Assembly: GCF_002929295.1 (NCBI RefSeq)
Contig: NZ_PJIM01000002.1
Coordinates: 268,191 to 332,190 of the forward strand
Length of the DNA: 64,000 bases
Origin: Arthrobacter sp. SX1312
Lineage (GTDB): Bacteria; Actinomycetota; Actinomycetes; Actinomycetales; Micrococcaceae
Direction: 5' to 3'
In this document: positions 8,470-16,056 of the stretch, in pieces
How positions within the stretch are numbered: the stretch's first letter is position 1
How the letters are laid out: each line of letters opens with the position of its first letter
Notes under the pieces: generated by a model
Databases searched by the model: none
What the model was told of the DNA's origin: nothing
What the model saw: only the letters and a program-made list of their open reading frames with translations
Program-made: the position numbers and the translations under genes

Positions 8470-9474
8470 TCAGCCGGCAGTGGCCGCCGTGGGCAGGAGT
8501 CGGGGCCGGGCGAGCGCGCCCAGCAGCTCGTCGGAGATCGCCTGCGCGTGGAGGTCGTACGCGCCACCGCTGACCATCAGCTCGTCGGCACCCGTGCGTG
8601 CGTGCAGTTCGACGAGCTGCTGTTCCACCTCGTCCGCCGTGCCGTACACGGCCGCGGCGAGGGACTCCCGCACCAGCCCCTCCTGCCGTTCCGTCAGCGG
8701 AGCGGTGTCGTCGTCCAGGGGCGGGAAGGATCCTTTCGTCCGGGAGGCGGCGAGCGCGCGGGCCTCGGGCAGGAGCAGCTGCCGCGCCGCCGCCGTCGTG
8801 CCTGCCACCGCCACGTTGAGCGAGACCGTGACGTGCGGGGCGTCCCACCACCGCGACGGGCGGAAGGACTCCCGGTAGCGCTCGAGCCCGGGGTCGGCGG
8901 CGCGGGACAGGGCCGGTCCGCCGAGAACGACGGCGAGGCCCGCTCGCGCCGCGATGTCGATGCCCTGGCCCGTGGCCAGGACGAAGACGGGCGTCCGACC
9001 ACCGTCCGCGGGACGGGCGGTGATCGGAGCGGTGCCGCCGAGGAAGGCGAGGAGATCCGTGACGTCCTGCGCGAAGCGGCCGGCGTCCTCCCCGTCCGCC
9101 CGGAGCGCGGCCCGCACCGCGGAGGTGAATCCGAGGGACCGGCCGACGCCGAGATCGAACCGGCCGCCCGTCAGCGCGTTCAGCGTCGCGGCCTGCTCGG
9201 CGACCACCAGGGGCTGGTGGTTCGGCAGCATGATGCCCCCCGTCCCGATCCTGATCGACGTCGTCGCGGAGGCCACCGCAGCCGCGAGGACGGCGGGAAC
9301 GGACCCCGCGATACCGGGTACTCCGTGGTGCTCCGCGACCCAGAACCTCCGGTAACCGAGCAGTTCCGCCCGCTGCGCCCGCGCGATCACGTGCTGCAGG
9401 GCCTCGGCCTCGGAGGAGCCGGTCCGGGACTGGGCGCGGTCGAGGATCGAGACACCGGCGAAGGGAAGGGGCAT
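8470..9474 (-). CDS. LLM-class flavin-dependent oxidoreductase
   Basis: The 334-residue product is a bacterial-luciferase-like TIM barrel. It starts MPLPFAGVSILDRAQ and carries the family hallmarks FWVAEHHGVPGIAGSVPAVL, IRIGTGGIMLPNHQPLVVAEQAATL and GRFDLGVGRSLG. Such enzymes use FMN or F420 to oxidise small molecules. The MsnO8-type subgroup is the closest fit, but the substrate is not predictable. It is divergent from the membrane hydrolase gene at 9617 and unlinked to the flavin reductase gene at 2 kb. Confidence 0.88.
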   Translation of the reverse strand: MPLPFAGVSILDRAQSRTGSSEAEALQHVIARAQRAELLGYRRFWVAEHHGVPGIAGSVPAVLAAAVASATTSIRIGTGGIMLPNHQPLVVAEQAATLNALTGGRFDLGVGRSLGFTSAVRAALRADGEDAGRFAQDVTDLLAFLGGTAPITARPADGGRTPVFVLATGQGIDIAARAGLAVVLGGPALSRAADPGLERYRESFRPSRWWDAPHVTVSLNVAVAGTTAAARQLLLPEARALAASRTKGSFPPLDDDTAPLTERQEGLVRESLAAAVYGTADEVEQQLVELHARTGADELMVSGGAYDLHAQAISDELLGALARPRLLPTAATAG

Positions 9475-9616
9475 ATGGAGGGAACCCGTGGCCCGCCGGT
9501 GTCATTCCGCGTGCGGGACCGGTTTCGGGAAATGGGGGTGGCACGCGTCAGGATGGGCTCTCATCGCCGGCCGCCCCTGCAGCGCGGCGTGGTCTCAACC
9601 GGAAGGACTCCCCGCC

Positions 9617-10462
9617 ATGATGGGCGCCCACCATGCTGCCTGCGGCGCTGCCGCCTGGGTCGCCGCCACCACCCAGGTCGAGGTGCAGGCGGGCCGATGG
9701 CTGCCCGTCCTGCCCGAATCGGTCACCCTCGGCCTGGGGCTCCTCGACGTCAGCCCCGTCGGCGTCGTCACCGGGGCCCTGGTGACGGCGGGGGCGGCGC
9801 TCCTGCCGGACGCCGATCACCACAGCGCCACGATCGCGCATTCCCTGCCGCCGTTGTCCAATCTGTTCTGCGCCGGCGTCGGGGCCATCGCGGGCGGCCA
9901 CCGGCGCGGCACGCATTCGCTGCTCGGGGTCGCGGCGTTCGTCGCCGTCGCCTTCGTCGCCGGGCTGTGGACCGTCGAGACCGTCGATTTCGGGACCGTC
10001 TATCCCGGCGCGGGACTGCTGACGGTGCTGCTGGTCTCCTTCGCGGCGAAGGCCCTGAAGATCATCCCGGACCGCATGCGGAAATCACCGTGGGCGGTGG
10101 GCCTCACCGCCGGCGCGTTCATCACCGCGTTCGCGCCCGAGGAGCAGTTCTGGTTCCCGCTCGCCGTGGGCATCGGCGTGGTCGTGCACATCCTCGGCGA
10201 CATGCTGACCACCGGCGGCTGCAACCCGGTGTATCCGTTCCGCCTCAGGAGACCGCGCAGCCTGGCGAGGACGCCCGTCATCGCGCAGGTCTGGCGACCC
10301 AACGGCAACATCGCCGTGCCCGTCCTCGGTAACGCCGGATCGCTGCGCGAGTGGTGCCTGCTCGTGCCCGTCTCCCTCTACGCTCTCGGCGGGATCGGCT
10401 GGGCCATCATGAACATCGACGACGGCGGAATGGTGGTCGCGCGCCTCTCCGGCGGCGGATGA
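9617..10462 (+). CDS. Metal-dependent membrane hydrolase (YdjM/DUF457 type)
   Basis: The 281-residue product has several membrane helices and the family metal-ligand motifs: MGAHHAACGAAAW at the start, ALLPDADHHSATIAHS, RRGTHSLLG, and HILGDMLTTGGCNPVYPF near the C-terminus. These resemble inner-membrane hydrolases of the LexA-regulated YdjM group. The ATG at 9617 follows GGAAGG; a second ATG lies immediately after and could also serve. I see no LexA box upstream, so damage control is not supported here. Confidence 0.85.
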   Translation: MMGAHHAACGAAAWVAATTQVEVQAGRWLPVLPESVTLGLGLLDVSPVGVVTGALVTAGAALLPDADHHSATIAHSLPPLSNLFCAGVGAIAGGHRRGTHSLLGVAAFVAVAFVAGLWTVETVDFGTVYPGAGLLTVLLVSFAAKALKIIPDRMRKSPWAVGLTAGAFITAFAPEEQFWFPLAVGIGVVVHILGDMLTTGGCNPVYPFRLRRPRSLARTPVIAQVWRPNGNIAVPVLGNAGSLREWCLLVPVSLYALGGIGWAIMNIDDGGMVVARLSGGG

Positions 10463-10534
10463 GCAGTGGCGCGAAAGATGTTCGAAACATGGGCGCACTA
10501 GGGTCGGGGCAGACCCGACCGGCGAAAGGATCGC

Positions 10535-10705
10535 ATGCACGGCGACCACTTGTTCTTCGACCCCCTCGATACGGAGGCGGGTGTTGATGCACCGGAACCC
10601 GAGCGGGACCATGGTCCTGGTGCGGACGATCTCCAGGCCCAGCGCCGACGCGAACTGGCACGCGTGCAGGAGGAGCTGAGGAGGATGGCGCAGGGGCGTT
10701 CCTGA
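10535..10705 (+). CDS. Small hypothetical protein (56 aa)
   Basis: A 56-residue reading frame starts at an ATG with GAAAGGA five bases before it and stops just ahead of a strong terminator hairpin. The N-terminus is acidic ([16 protein letters not shown]). The C-terminus is a charged helix ([19 protein letters not shown]). The good ribosome site, clean stop and terminator support a real gene. The function is unknown. Confidence 0.6.
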   Translation: MHGDHLFFDPLDTEAGVDAPEPERDHGPGADDLQAQRRRELARVQEELRRMAQGRS

Positions 10706-10714
10706 CGACCGAAC

Positions 10715-10750
10715 GCCCGGGCCCCGGTCCCGAAGGACCAGGGCCCGGGC
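10715..10750. terminator. Rho-independent terminator
   Basis: The stem GCCCGGGCCC-C-GGTCC pairs with GGACC-A-GGGCCCGGGC around a CGAA loop, with one mismatch. It lies between the small plus-strand gene and the convergent small basic protein gene, and can serve both. Confidence 0.85.
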
Positions 10751-10776
10751 CTCGCTGTCAGCAGCGGTTCGGGCTG

Positions 10777-10941
10777 CTAGCGGCGGTTCAGCAGGCCGCG
10801 GAGGATTCCGCCGGCCTTGCCCGCGGGGACGGGCGTGCCGCGCTTGCCGGCAACTCCACCGGCGGGCTTGCCGGTGGTGCGGGTGCCCTTGTTGCCGAGG
10901 TAACGGCCCGCAGCGTTTTTGAGCGTGTTGCTGATTCCCAA
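10777..10941 (-). CDS. Small basic hypothetical protein (54 aa)
   Basis: The TTG at 10941 is the likely start because AAGGAGAT lies about six bases upstream; longer frames run through unrelated sequence. The 54-residue product starts [19 protein letters not shown] and is rich in Gly, Lys and Arg. It ends ILRGLLNRR, with two short amphipathic ends around a flexible middle. There is no recognised domain. Nucleic-acid binding is possible from its charge but is not shown. Confidence 0.6.
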   Translation of the reverse strand: MGISNTLKNAAGRYLGNKGTRTTGKPAGGVAGKRGTPVPAGKAGGILRGLLNRR

Positions 10942-11178
10942 GATGATCTCCTTCGGTTGCGCGTCTGCACCCAAGAACATCAGGTGGCTTATGAGTTTAT
11001 CCCGCGCTCCCCACTTGTGGGGCATCGGAATCCCGTCGGCCACACGGCGGTTCTCCGTCGTCGCGCGTCCCGTCGCGGTCCGGCGCGGGCCGACCAGCCC
11101 GGTATGACCGATGAACCCTCGTTCTGCAACCCCTCCACCGGGGCGCGGCACCCCAGGACCCCGGCGTACGGTGGAGGG

Positions 11179-12642
11179 ATGAGCGTGCCGACGGATTCCA
11201 GGGTCACCTTCGATGGGCGCTTCGCGCGGGACCTGCCCGAGATGGCGGTCGCGTGGCAGGCGGCGGCCGCACCACAGCCCGCCCTCCTCGTCCTGAACGA
11301 GCCGGTCGCCGCGGAACTCGGGCTGGATCCCGCGTTCCTCCGCTCCCCCGAGGGGCTGTCACTGCTGGTCGGCACGGCCGCGCCTGACGGTGCGACGCCG
11401 GTGGCCCAGGCCTACGCGGGCCACCAGTTCGGCAGCTTCAACCCGGGGCTCGGTGACGGCCGTGCCCTGCTGCTGGGAGAGGTCACCGCCGTCGACGGCC
11501 GCCTCCTCGACGTCCATCTCAAGGGGTCCGGGCGCACACCCTTCGCGCGCGGCGGTGACGGTTTCGCCGCCGTCGGGCCCATGCTGCGCGAGTTCATCGT
11601 GAGCGAGGCCATGCAGGGGCTCGGTATCCCGACGACGCGCTCCCTCGCCGTCGTCGCCACGGGCCGCGACGTGCGACGGGAGACGATGCTGCCCGGCGCC
11701 GTCCTGGCTCGCGTGGCGAGCAGCCACCTGCGGGTGGGCAGCTTCCAGTACGCCGCCGCCACGGGCAACCCCGACCTCCTCAAGCGCCTCGCCGACCACG
11801 CGATCAGCCGTCACCACCCGGCCGCCGCGGCAGCCGAACGCCCTTACCTGGCACTGTTCGAGGCCGTCGTGTCCGCGCAGGCCTCGCTCGTGGCGCGATG
11901 GATGCTCGCCGGATTCGTGCACGGCGTCATGAACACGGACAACATGACCATCTCGGGCGAGACCATCGATTACGGACCGTGCGCCTTCATGGACGTCTTC
12001 GACTATGCCGCCCTCTACAGCTCCATCGACCGCGACGGTCGCTACGCCTACGCGAACCAGCCGCTCATCGCCGAGTGGAACCTCGCGCGGCTCGCCGAGA
12101 CCCTGCTCCCGCTCATCGACGACGATCAGGAGCAGGCGGTCCCCCTGGCCGTGGCCGCACTCGAGGCGTTCCGCCCCCGGTACAGCGCCGCCTGGCTGAC
12201 CGGGATGAAGGCCAAGCTGGGACTGCCCGCCGACGCCGACGACGACGTCGCGTCGGCACTGGCCAACGACGTCCTCACCCTGCTGCAGGACAACCATGTG
12301 GACTACACCTCCTTCTTCCGGGGTCTCGGCTCCGTGGTCCGCGGCGACGCCCGGCCGGCGCGGGACAAGGTGCTCGACGTCGCCGCCTTCGACGCCTGGG
12401 CCGCCCGCTGGCTCGCCGTCGCGCCCGACGCGGACGCGATGGACCGCGTGAACCCCGTGTACATCCCGCGGAACCACCTCGTCGAAGAGGCCCTGGACGC
12501 CGCGACCGCCGGCGACCTGGACCCGCTCGGCCGGCTGCTCGAGGCCCTCACGAAGCCCTTCGAGGAGCGGCCCGGCCTGGAACGCTACGCCGCCGGGGCA
12601 CCTGACGATTTCGGCGCGTACACGACGTACTGCGGTACGTGA
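11179..12642 (+). CDS. selO: SelO-family protein adenylyltransferase (YdiU)
   Basis: The 487-residue product matches SelO pseudokinases, which transfer AMP from ATP to protein Ser, Thr or Tyr during redox stress. Visible signatures are [24 protein letters not shown], the nucleotide-binding loop [15 protein letters not shown], and the active-site segment [25 protein letters not shown]. The C-terminus ends YTTYCGT; the Cys three residues from the end sits where eukaryotic SelO has selenocysteine. The codon there is TGC, so no Sec insertion is implied. ATG start with GGAGGG just before it. Confidence 0.95.
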   Translation: MSVPTDSRVTFDGRFARDLPEMAVAWQAAAAPQPALLVLNEPVAAELGLDPAFLRSPEGLSLLVGTAAPDGATPVAQAYAGHQFGSFNPGLGDGRALLLGEVTAVDGRLLDVHLKGSGRTPFARGGDGFAAVGPMLREFIVSEAMQGLGIPTTRSLAVVATGRDVRRETMLPGAVLARVASSHLRVGSFQYAAATGNPDLLKRLADHAISRHHPAAAAAERPYLALFEAVVSAQASLVARWMLAGFVHGVMNTDNMTISGETIDYGPCAFMDVFDYAALYSSIDRDGRYAYANQPLIAEWNLARLAETLLPLIDDDQEQAVPLAVAALEAFRPRYSAAWLTGMKAKLGLPADADDDVASALANDVLTLLQDNHVDYTSFFRGLGSVVRGDARPARDKVLDVAAFDAWAARWLAVAPDADAMDRVNPVYIPRNHLVEEALDAATAGDLDPLGRLLEALTKPFEERPGLERYAAGAPDDFGAYTTYCGT

Positions 12643-12748
12643 CGGGCGCGAGGCATCCGATGGCCGCTCGGCGAGCCGGTGAGGAGCGGCTTGTCCACCG
12701 GAAAGTGGTTCCCCGGTGCCGCCGGTCGGACCGCGTAGCGTTACGACC

Positions 12749-13051
12749 ATGAGTGCATCCTTCGACATCACCCGGGTCAGCGACCACGAATATCGAGTGC
12801 GGACCGAGGCGGAAGGACAGTCCGTGGAATCGCTGTTCCGGATGAACCCCGATCTGCAGGGCCGTCTCGGGACCGAGGACGCCGAGGAGGTGGCGGTCGT
12901 CGAGGCGACCGCGCAGTTCCTGTCCCGCCACCAGTCGGTCATCGACTTCCCTCCGATGATCGACCTCGAGGACATCCTGGCGACCTACGACGACGCCCCC
13001 GAGCAGATCCGGCGACTCCTCGCGGAAGGGCCCTCGGCGCCGGAGGCATAG
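12749..13051 (+). CDS. Hypothetical protein (100 aa)
   Basis: The 100-residue product starts MSASFDITRVSDHEYRVRTE and is acidic and predicted soluble. A beta-rich first third is followed by helical segments (EEVAVVEATAQFLSRHQ and APEQIRRLLAEG). I do not recognise a family. It is monocistronic, downstream of selO by about 100 bases on the same strand. Coding is supported by third-position GC bias and by the lack of a competing frame. Confidence 0.65.
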   Translation: MSASFDITRVSDHEYRVRTEAEGQSVESLFRMNPDLQGRLGTEDAEEVAVVEATAQFLSRHQSVIDFPPMIDLEDILATYDDAPEQIRRLLAEGPSAPEA

Positions 13052-13212
13052 GGCCTGGGTGCGCCGCGGATCGGACAGCCGGTGACCGGCGTCAGCAGAG
13101 GACACCACATCCCGCTCCGCAGCGCACGTTCTTTCGTCCGACTGCTCGGACTTCCGGAGGAGACGGCCGCGGCCCACTCTTGGACGTACCACCCATCGCA
13201 CAGGAGGTCCGC

Positions 13213-13464
13213 ATGAGTTCTCGACATCTCGACCGGGTCCAGGCCGCAGGACGCCAGGGCGCGGGCTCCATCAGTTCCATGCTTCCGGAGGGCCTTGACA
13301 CGAGGACGGACCTCCAGGACGCCGTAGCGGACGCCCTGATCAGCGGCGAACCCCTGATGACGGTGGCGATCCTCGCCGATCTGTCCCCGCTGGCTGCCCT
13401 CGACGCGCTGGAGCAGCGCACCGCCGCACGGGCCGGTTCCCTGAAGACGCTTCCGGGGGCCTGA
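13213..13464 (+). CDS. Small hypothetical protein (83 aa)
   Basis: The ATG at 13213 follows AGGAGG with ideal spacing. The 83-residue product (MSSRHLDRVQAAGRQGAGSI ...) is mostly helical, with a hydrophobic middle (LMTVAILADLSPLAALDALEQR) too polar for a membrane span. No domain is recognised. About 180 bases separate it from the coiled-coil gene, so joint transcription is uncertain. Confidence 0.62.
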   Translation: MSSRHLDRVQAAGRQGAGSISSMLPEGLDTRTDLQDAVADALISGEPLMTVAILADLSPLAALDALEQRTAARAGSLKTLPGA

Positions 13465-13643
13465 CGGTCCCGTCCGGACCAGGGACTCCTGCGCCTGCCT
13501 ATGTGCTTGCCGATGCGTAATTGAAAGGTTGGCACCAAGTAGTTGCCGTGCCTGCGTACGTAGGAAACACTGTTTCCCCTGTGAACTATCCCTCGTAGCT
13601 TGTGGGAGGCGATGACGCCGTCCCCACCCTTTCAGGAGCCTAC

Positions 13644-15977
13644 GTGCGCACCAGTAACACCTCATCCGTCCTTACCCGCCGCCTGGCCGGCGCGGTCCTC
13701 CTGCCGGGCATCCTCGGGGCAGCCCTGGTCTTCGCGCCGCAGGCATCCGCGCAGCCAGGGCCGAACTCGGGGGTGTGCAACGGAGTGGCGAATCAGCTGG
13801 CACACCGGGGAACCGTGCAGGAGAACCTCCTCAAGGCCGCAGCACGCAAGAACGCCGAGCTCATCGCCACACTGCAGACCGAGCGGTCGGCATTCCAGGC
13901 GAACGCCGCCACCCTCAAGGCCCAGGTCGACGACGCCACGGCGGCGCTCGCCGCGCTCGACGCCGAAAGCACCCAGCTGGATGCCGCGGTGACGGGCGCA
14001 AGCACCGATCTCGCCGCGCTCATCGAGCAGCAGGCACGCACGGCGAAAACCATCGAATCCGCAACCTCGTACCTCGCCGGTCTGCAGACACAGCACGCAA
14101 CTGCCACCGCAGCACTGGCCCCGCTCGAAGCCGACCTGACGGCGGCCCAGGCCGATGCGGAGGACCTCAAGAAGCAGGCACTCACGGCGACTGCCGAGGT
14201 CGACGGCGCGCAGGAGGCGCTTCGCGCCGCCACCGATGAACTCGTCGGCCTCGAAGCCACCGCAACCCGGACGGCAGCCGATGCGGTGCGGCAGAACGAG
14301 GCCATCGCAGCGGCACAGGGCGAACTGGCGTCCCTCACGACGACGGCGCAGGACGCAGCCGTCGCGGCCGGCACAGCACAGCAGGCCGTGACCGACGCCG
14401 AAGACGTTCTCGCGCAGCTCGTCGGCGCCGGGACCACGGCGCAGTCCGCCCTCGATGCCCAGCAGGCTGCGGTCGAGGCCGCCGCGCAGTCACTCGCGGC
14501 ATTGCAGACAGAGGCGAAGGCCGCAGCCGAGGCCGTCACGTCGAAGAACACCGCCATCACCGCAGCCCAGGCTGACCTGCTCACGCTCGAAGCCGCCGCG
14601 ACGCAGGCTGCGGACGCCGTCACGGCGCGGCAGACGGCCGTCGCCGGCGCCCAGAGCGAGCTCGTCACCCTCCGCGCAGCCGCCACCAAGGCCGCCGACG
14701 CCGTCACCACCAACAGCACCCGCATCGCCACCGTGTCCGCCGAGATCTCGAAGCTGGAGAAGGACATCACCGCCAAGAACAGCGAGATCACGGCCAAGCA
14801 GGGCGCCATCACCACCGCCCAGGGTGAATTGGCCACCCTGCAGGACCGGAAGACGACCCTCGAGACCGAGATCGCTTCGCTCACCGGCCGGATCGACGCG
14901 ATCAAAGGCAACTCTTCCACCAAGCGTGATCTGGAGGATCAGCGCAAGACGAAGCAGGACCTACTCAACACCCTGAACACGCAGATCACGGACAAGAGCG
15001 CCCAGATTGCGGGCCTGCAGGGCGATCTCCGCACGCTGCAGGGCCAGGTGGACACCCTCGACGCGCAGCTGCTCGCGAAGCAGGCCGAGAGCAACACCCT
15101 GCAGCAGCAGGCCGCGCCCCTGCAGGCCGCCCTGGCAACAGCGAACGCGTCCGTAATGACCAGGGAGTCGGAGGTCAGGACACTGCAGGGTCAGCTTCCA
15201 GCGCTGCATACGGCGCTGACGGAGGCCAAGACCGCGGTCGCCGCCCAGCAGGACGACGTCACCCGCCTGCAGGACCAACTGCCGGCGGTCACGGCAGCAG
15301 CCACAGCGGCGCGCGACGCCGTGGCAGCACAGGAGAAGGTCGTTGCGGATCTCGAGGCGGACCTGCCGGGCCTGACCCAGGGCGTGGAAGCGGCCGAGGC
15401 GGCAATCACTGCCCAGGGGGACGTGCTCGAGGGGCTGCGAGGTGAGCTCACGGACGCCGAGGCGCAACTCGCAGCGGCCACCGCAGCGGTCGCGGTCAGG
15501 ACCGCCGAGCTCACCGGGCTGCAGGACCGCCTGCCCACGCTCCAGGCCGCGGCGGACAGTTCCGCGAAGGCCCTCGCGGACAAGCAGGCGGAGATCGGCG
15601 CCCTGAACGCCGAGATCGACGGTCTGGTCACCGCGCTGGCCGGACTGAACGGCCGCATCGCCACCAGGGAATCGGAGGTGCTCGCCCTCCAGGGCAGGGT
15701 GGCCCCGCTCCTCACACAGCTCAACGGGCTGAACGGCGAGGTCAGCGCCACCGAGGCCCGGCTCAAGACCCTCCAGGGCCAGCTGACCACCCTCGACAGG
15801 CAGGTCACCGACGCACAGGCGGTCCTCCGTGGGCTCGAGGCGCAGAAGAAGGCGAACAAGGACGCCATCACGGCGCAGAAGGCCACGGTCATGACCCTCC
15901 AGGGCAAGCTAGGCACCGTCCAGGGCCAGATCAACGCCATCGACGGTCGGATCCTGCTCGGCGGCTGCATCGCCTGA
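13644..15977 (+). CDS. Long secreted coiled-coil protein with terminal cysteines
   Basis: The 777-residue product starts at a GTG five bases after AGGAG. A signal peptide (RRLAGAVLLPGILGAALVF, then PQASA) leads to a mature part that is almost wholly Ala/Gln/Leu/Thr coiled coil, with recurrent LQGQL and similar heptads. It has no Trp, and exactly two Cys: one shortly after the signal peptide (NSGVCNG) and one three residues from the C-terminus (GGCIA). A helix-breaking GNSS lies at residues 422-425, close to the midpoint. No anchor or sorting signal is visible. It is likely an extracellular structural or cell-wall associated filament; the function is unknown. Confidence 0.8.
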   Translation: MRTSNTSSVLTRRLAGAVLLPGILGAALVFAPQASAQPGPNSGVCNGVANQLAHRGTVQENLLKAAARKNAELIATLQTERSAFQANAATLKAQVDDATAALAALDAESTQLDAAVTGASTDLAALIEQQARTAKTIESATSYLAGLQTQHATATAALAPLEADLTAAQADAEDLKKQALTATAEVDGAQEALRAATDELVGLEATATRTAADAVRQNEAIAAAQGELASLTTTAQDAAVAAGTAQQAVTDAEDVLAQLVGAGTTAQSALDAQQAAVEAAAQSLAALQTEAKAAAEAVTSKNTAITAAQADLLTLEAAATQAADAVTARQTAVAGAQSELVTLRAAATKAADAVTTNSTRIATVSAEISKLEKDITAKNSEITAKQGAITTAQGELATLQDRKTTLETEIASLTGRIDAIKGNSSTKRDLEDQRKTKQDLLNTLNTQITDKSAQIAGLQGDLRTLQGQVDTLDAQLLAKQAESNTLQQQAAPLQAALATANASVMTRESEVRTLQGQLPALHTALTEAKTAVAAQQDDVTRLQDQLPAVTAAATAARDAVAAQEKVVADLEADLPGLTQGVEAAEAAITAQGDVLEGLRGELTDAEAQLAAATAAVAVRTAELTGLQDRLPTLQAAADSSAKALADKQAEIGALNAEIDGLVTALAGLNGRIATRESEVLALQGRVAPLLTQLNGLNGEVSATEARLKTLQGQLTTLDRQVTDAQAVLRGLEAQKKANKDAITAQKATVMTLQGKLGTVQGQINAIDGRILLGGCIA

Positions 15978-15995
15978 CGGCAAGGACACCGAACC

Positions 15996-16032
15996 GAGGA
16001 AGCCCCGGGACCGGACGTCCCAGGGCTTCCTC
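15996..16032. terminator. Rho-independent terminator
   Basis: The inverted repeat GAGGAAGCCC-c-GGGAC / GTCCC-a-GGGCTTCCTC closes on a short loop between the convergent coiled-coil and glycosyltransferase genes. It probably ends both transcripts. Confidence 0.82.
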
Positions 16033-16056
16033 GTGTCCACTGCCGTTCCAGGGACC

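Noticed and set aside
12625-12642. Possible selenocysteine at the SelO C-terminus
   Set aside because: The codon at the equivalent position is TGC (Cys), followed by Gly-Thr and a normal TGA stop.
14200-15900. Repetitive DNA in the coiled-coil gene taken as a possible minisatellite or CRISPR
   Set aside because: Repeats are irregular heptad codons, not constant repeat-spacer units.
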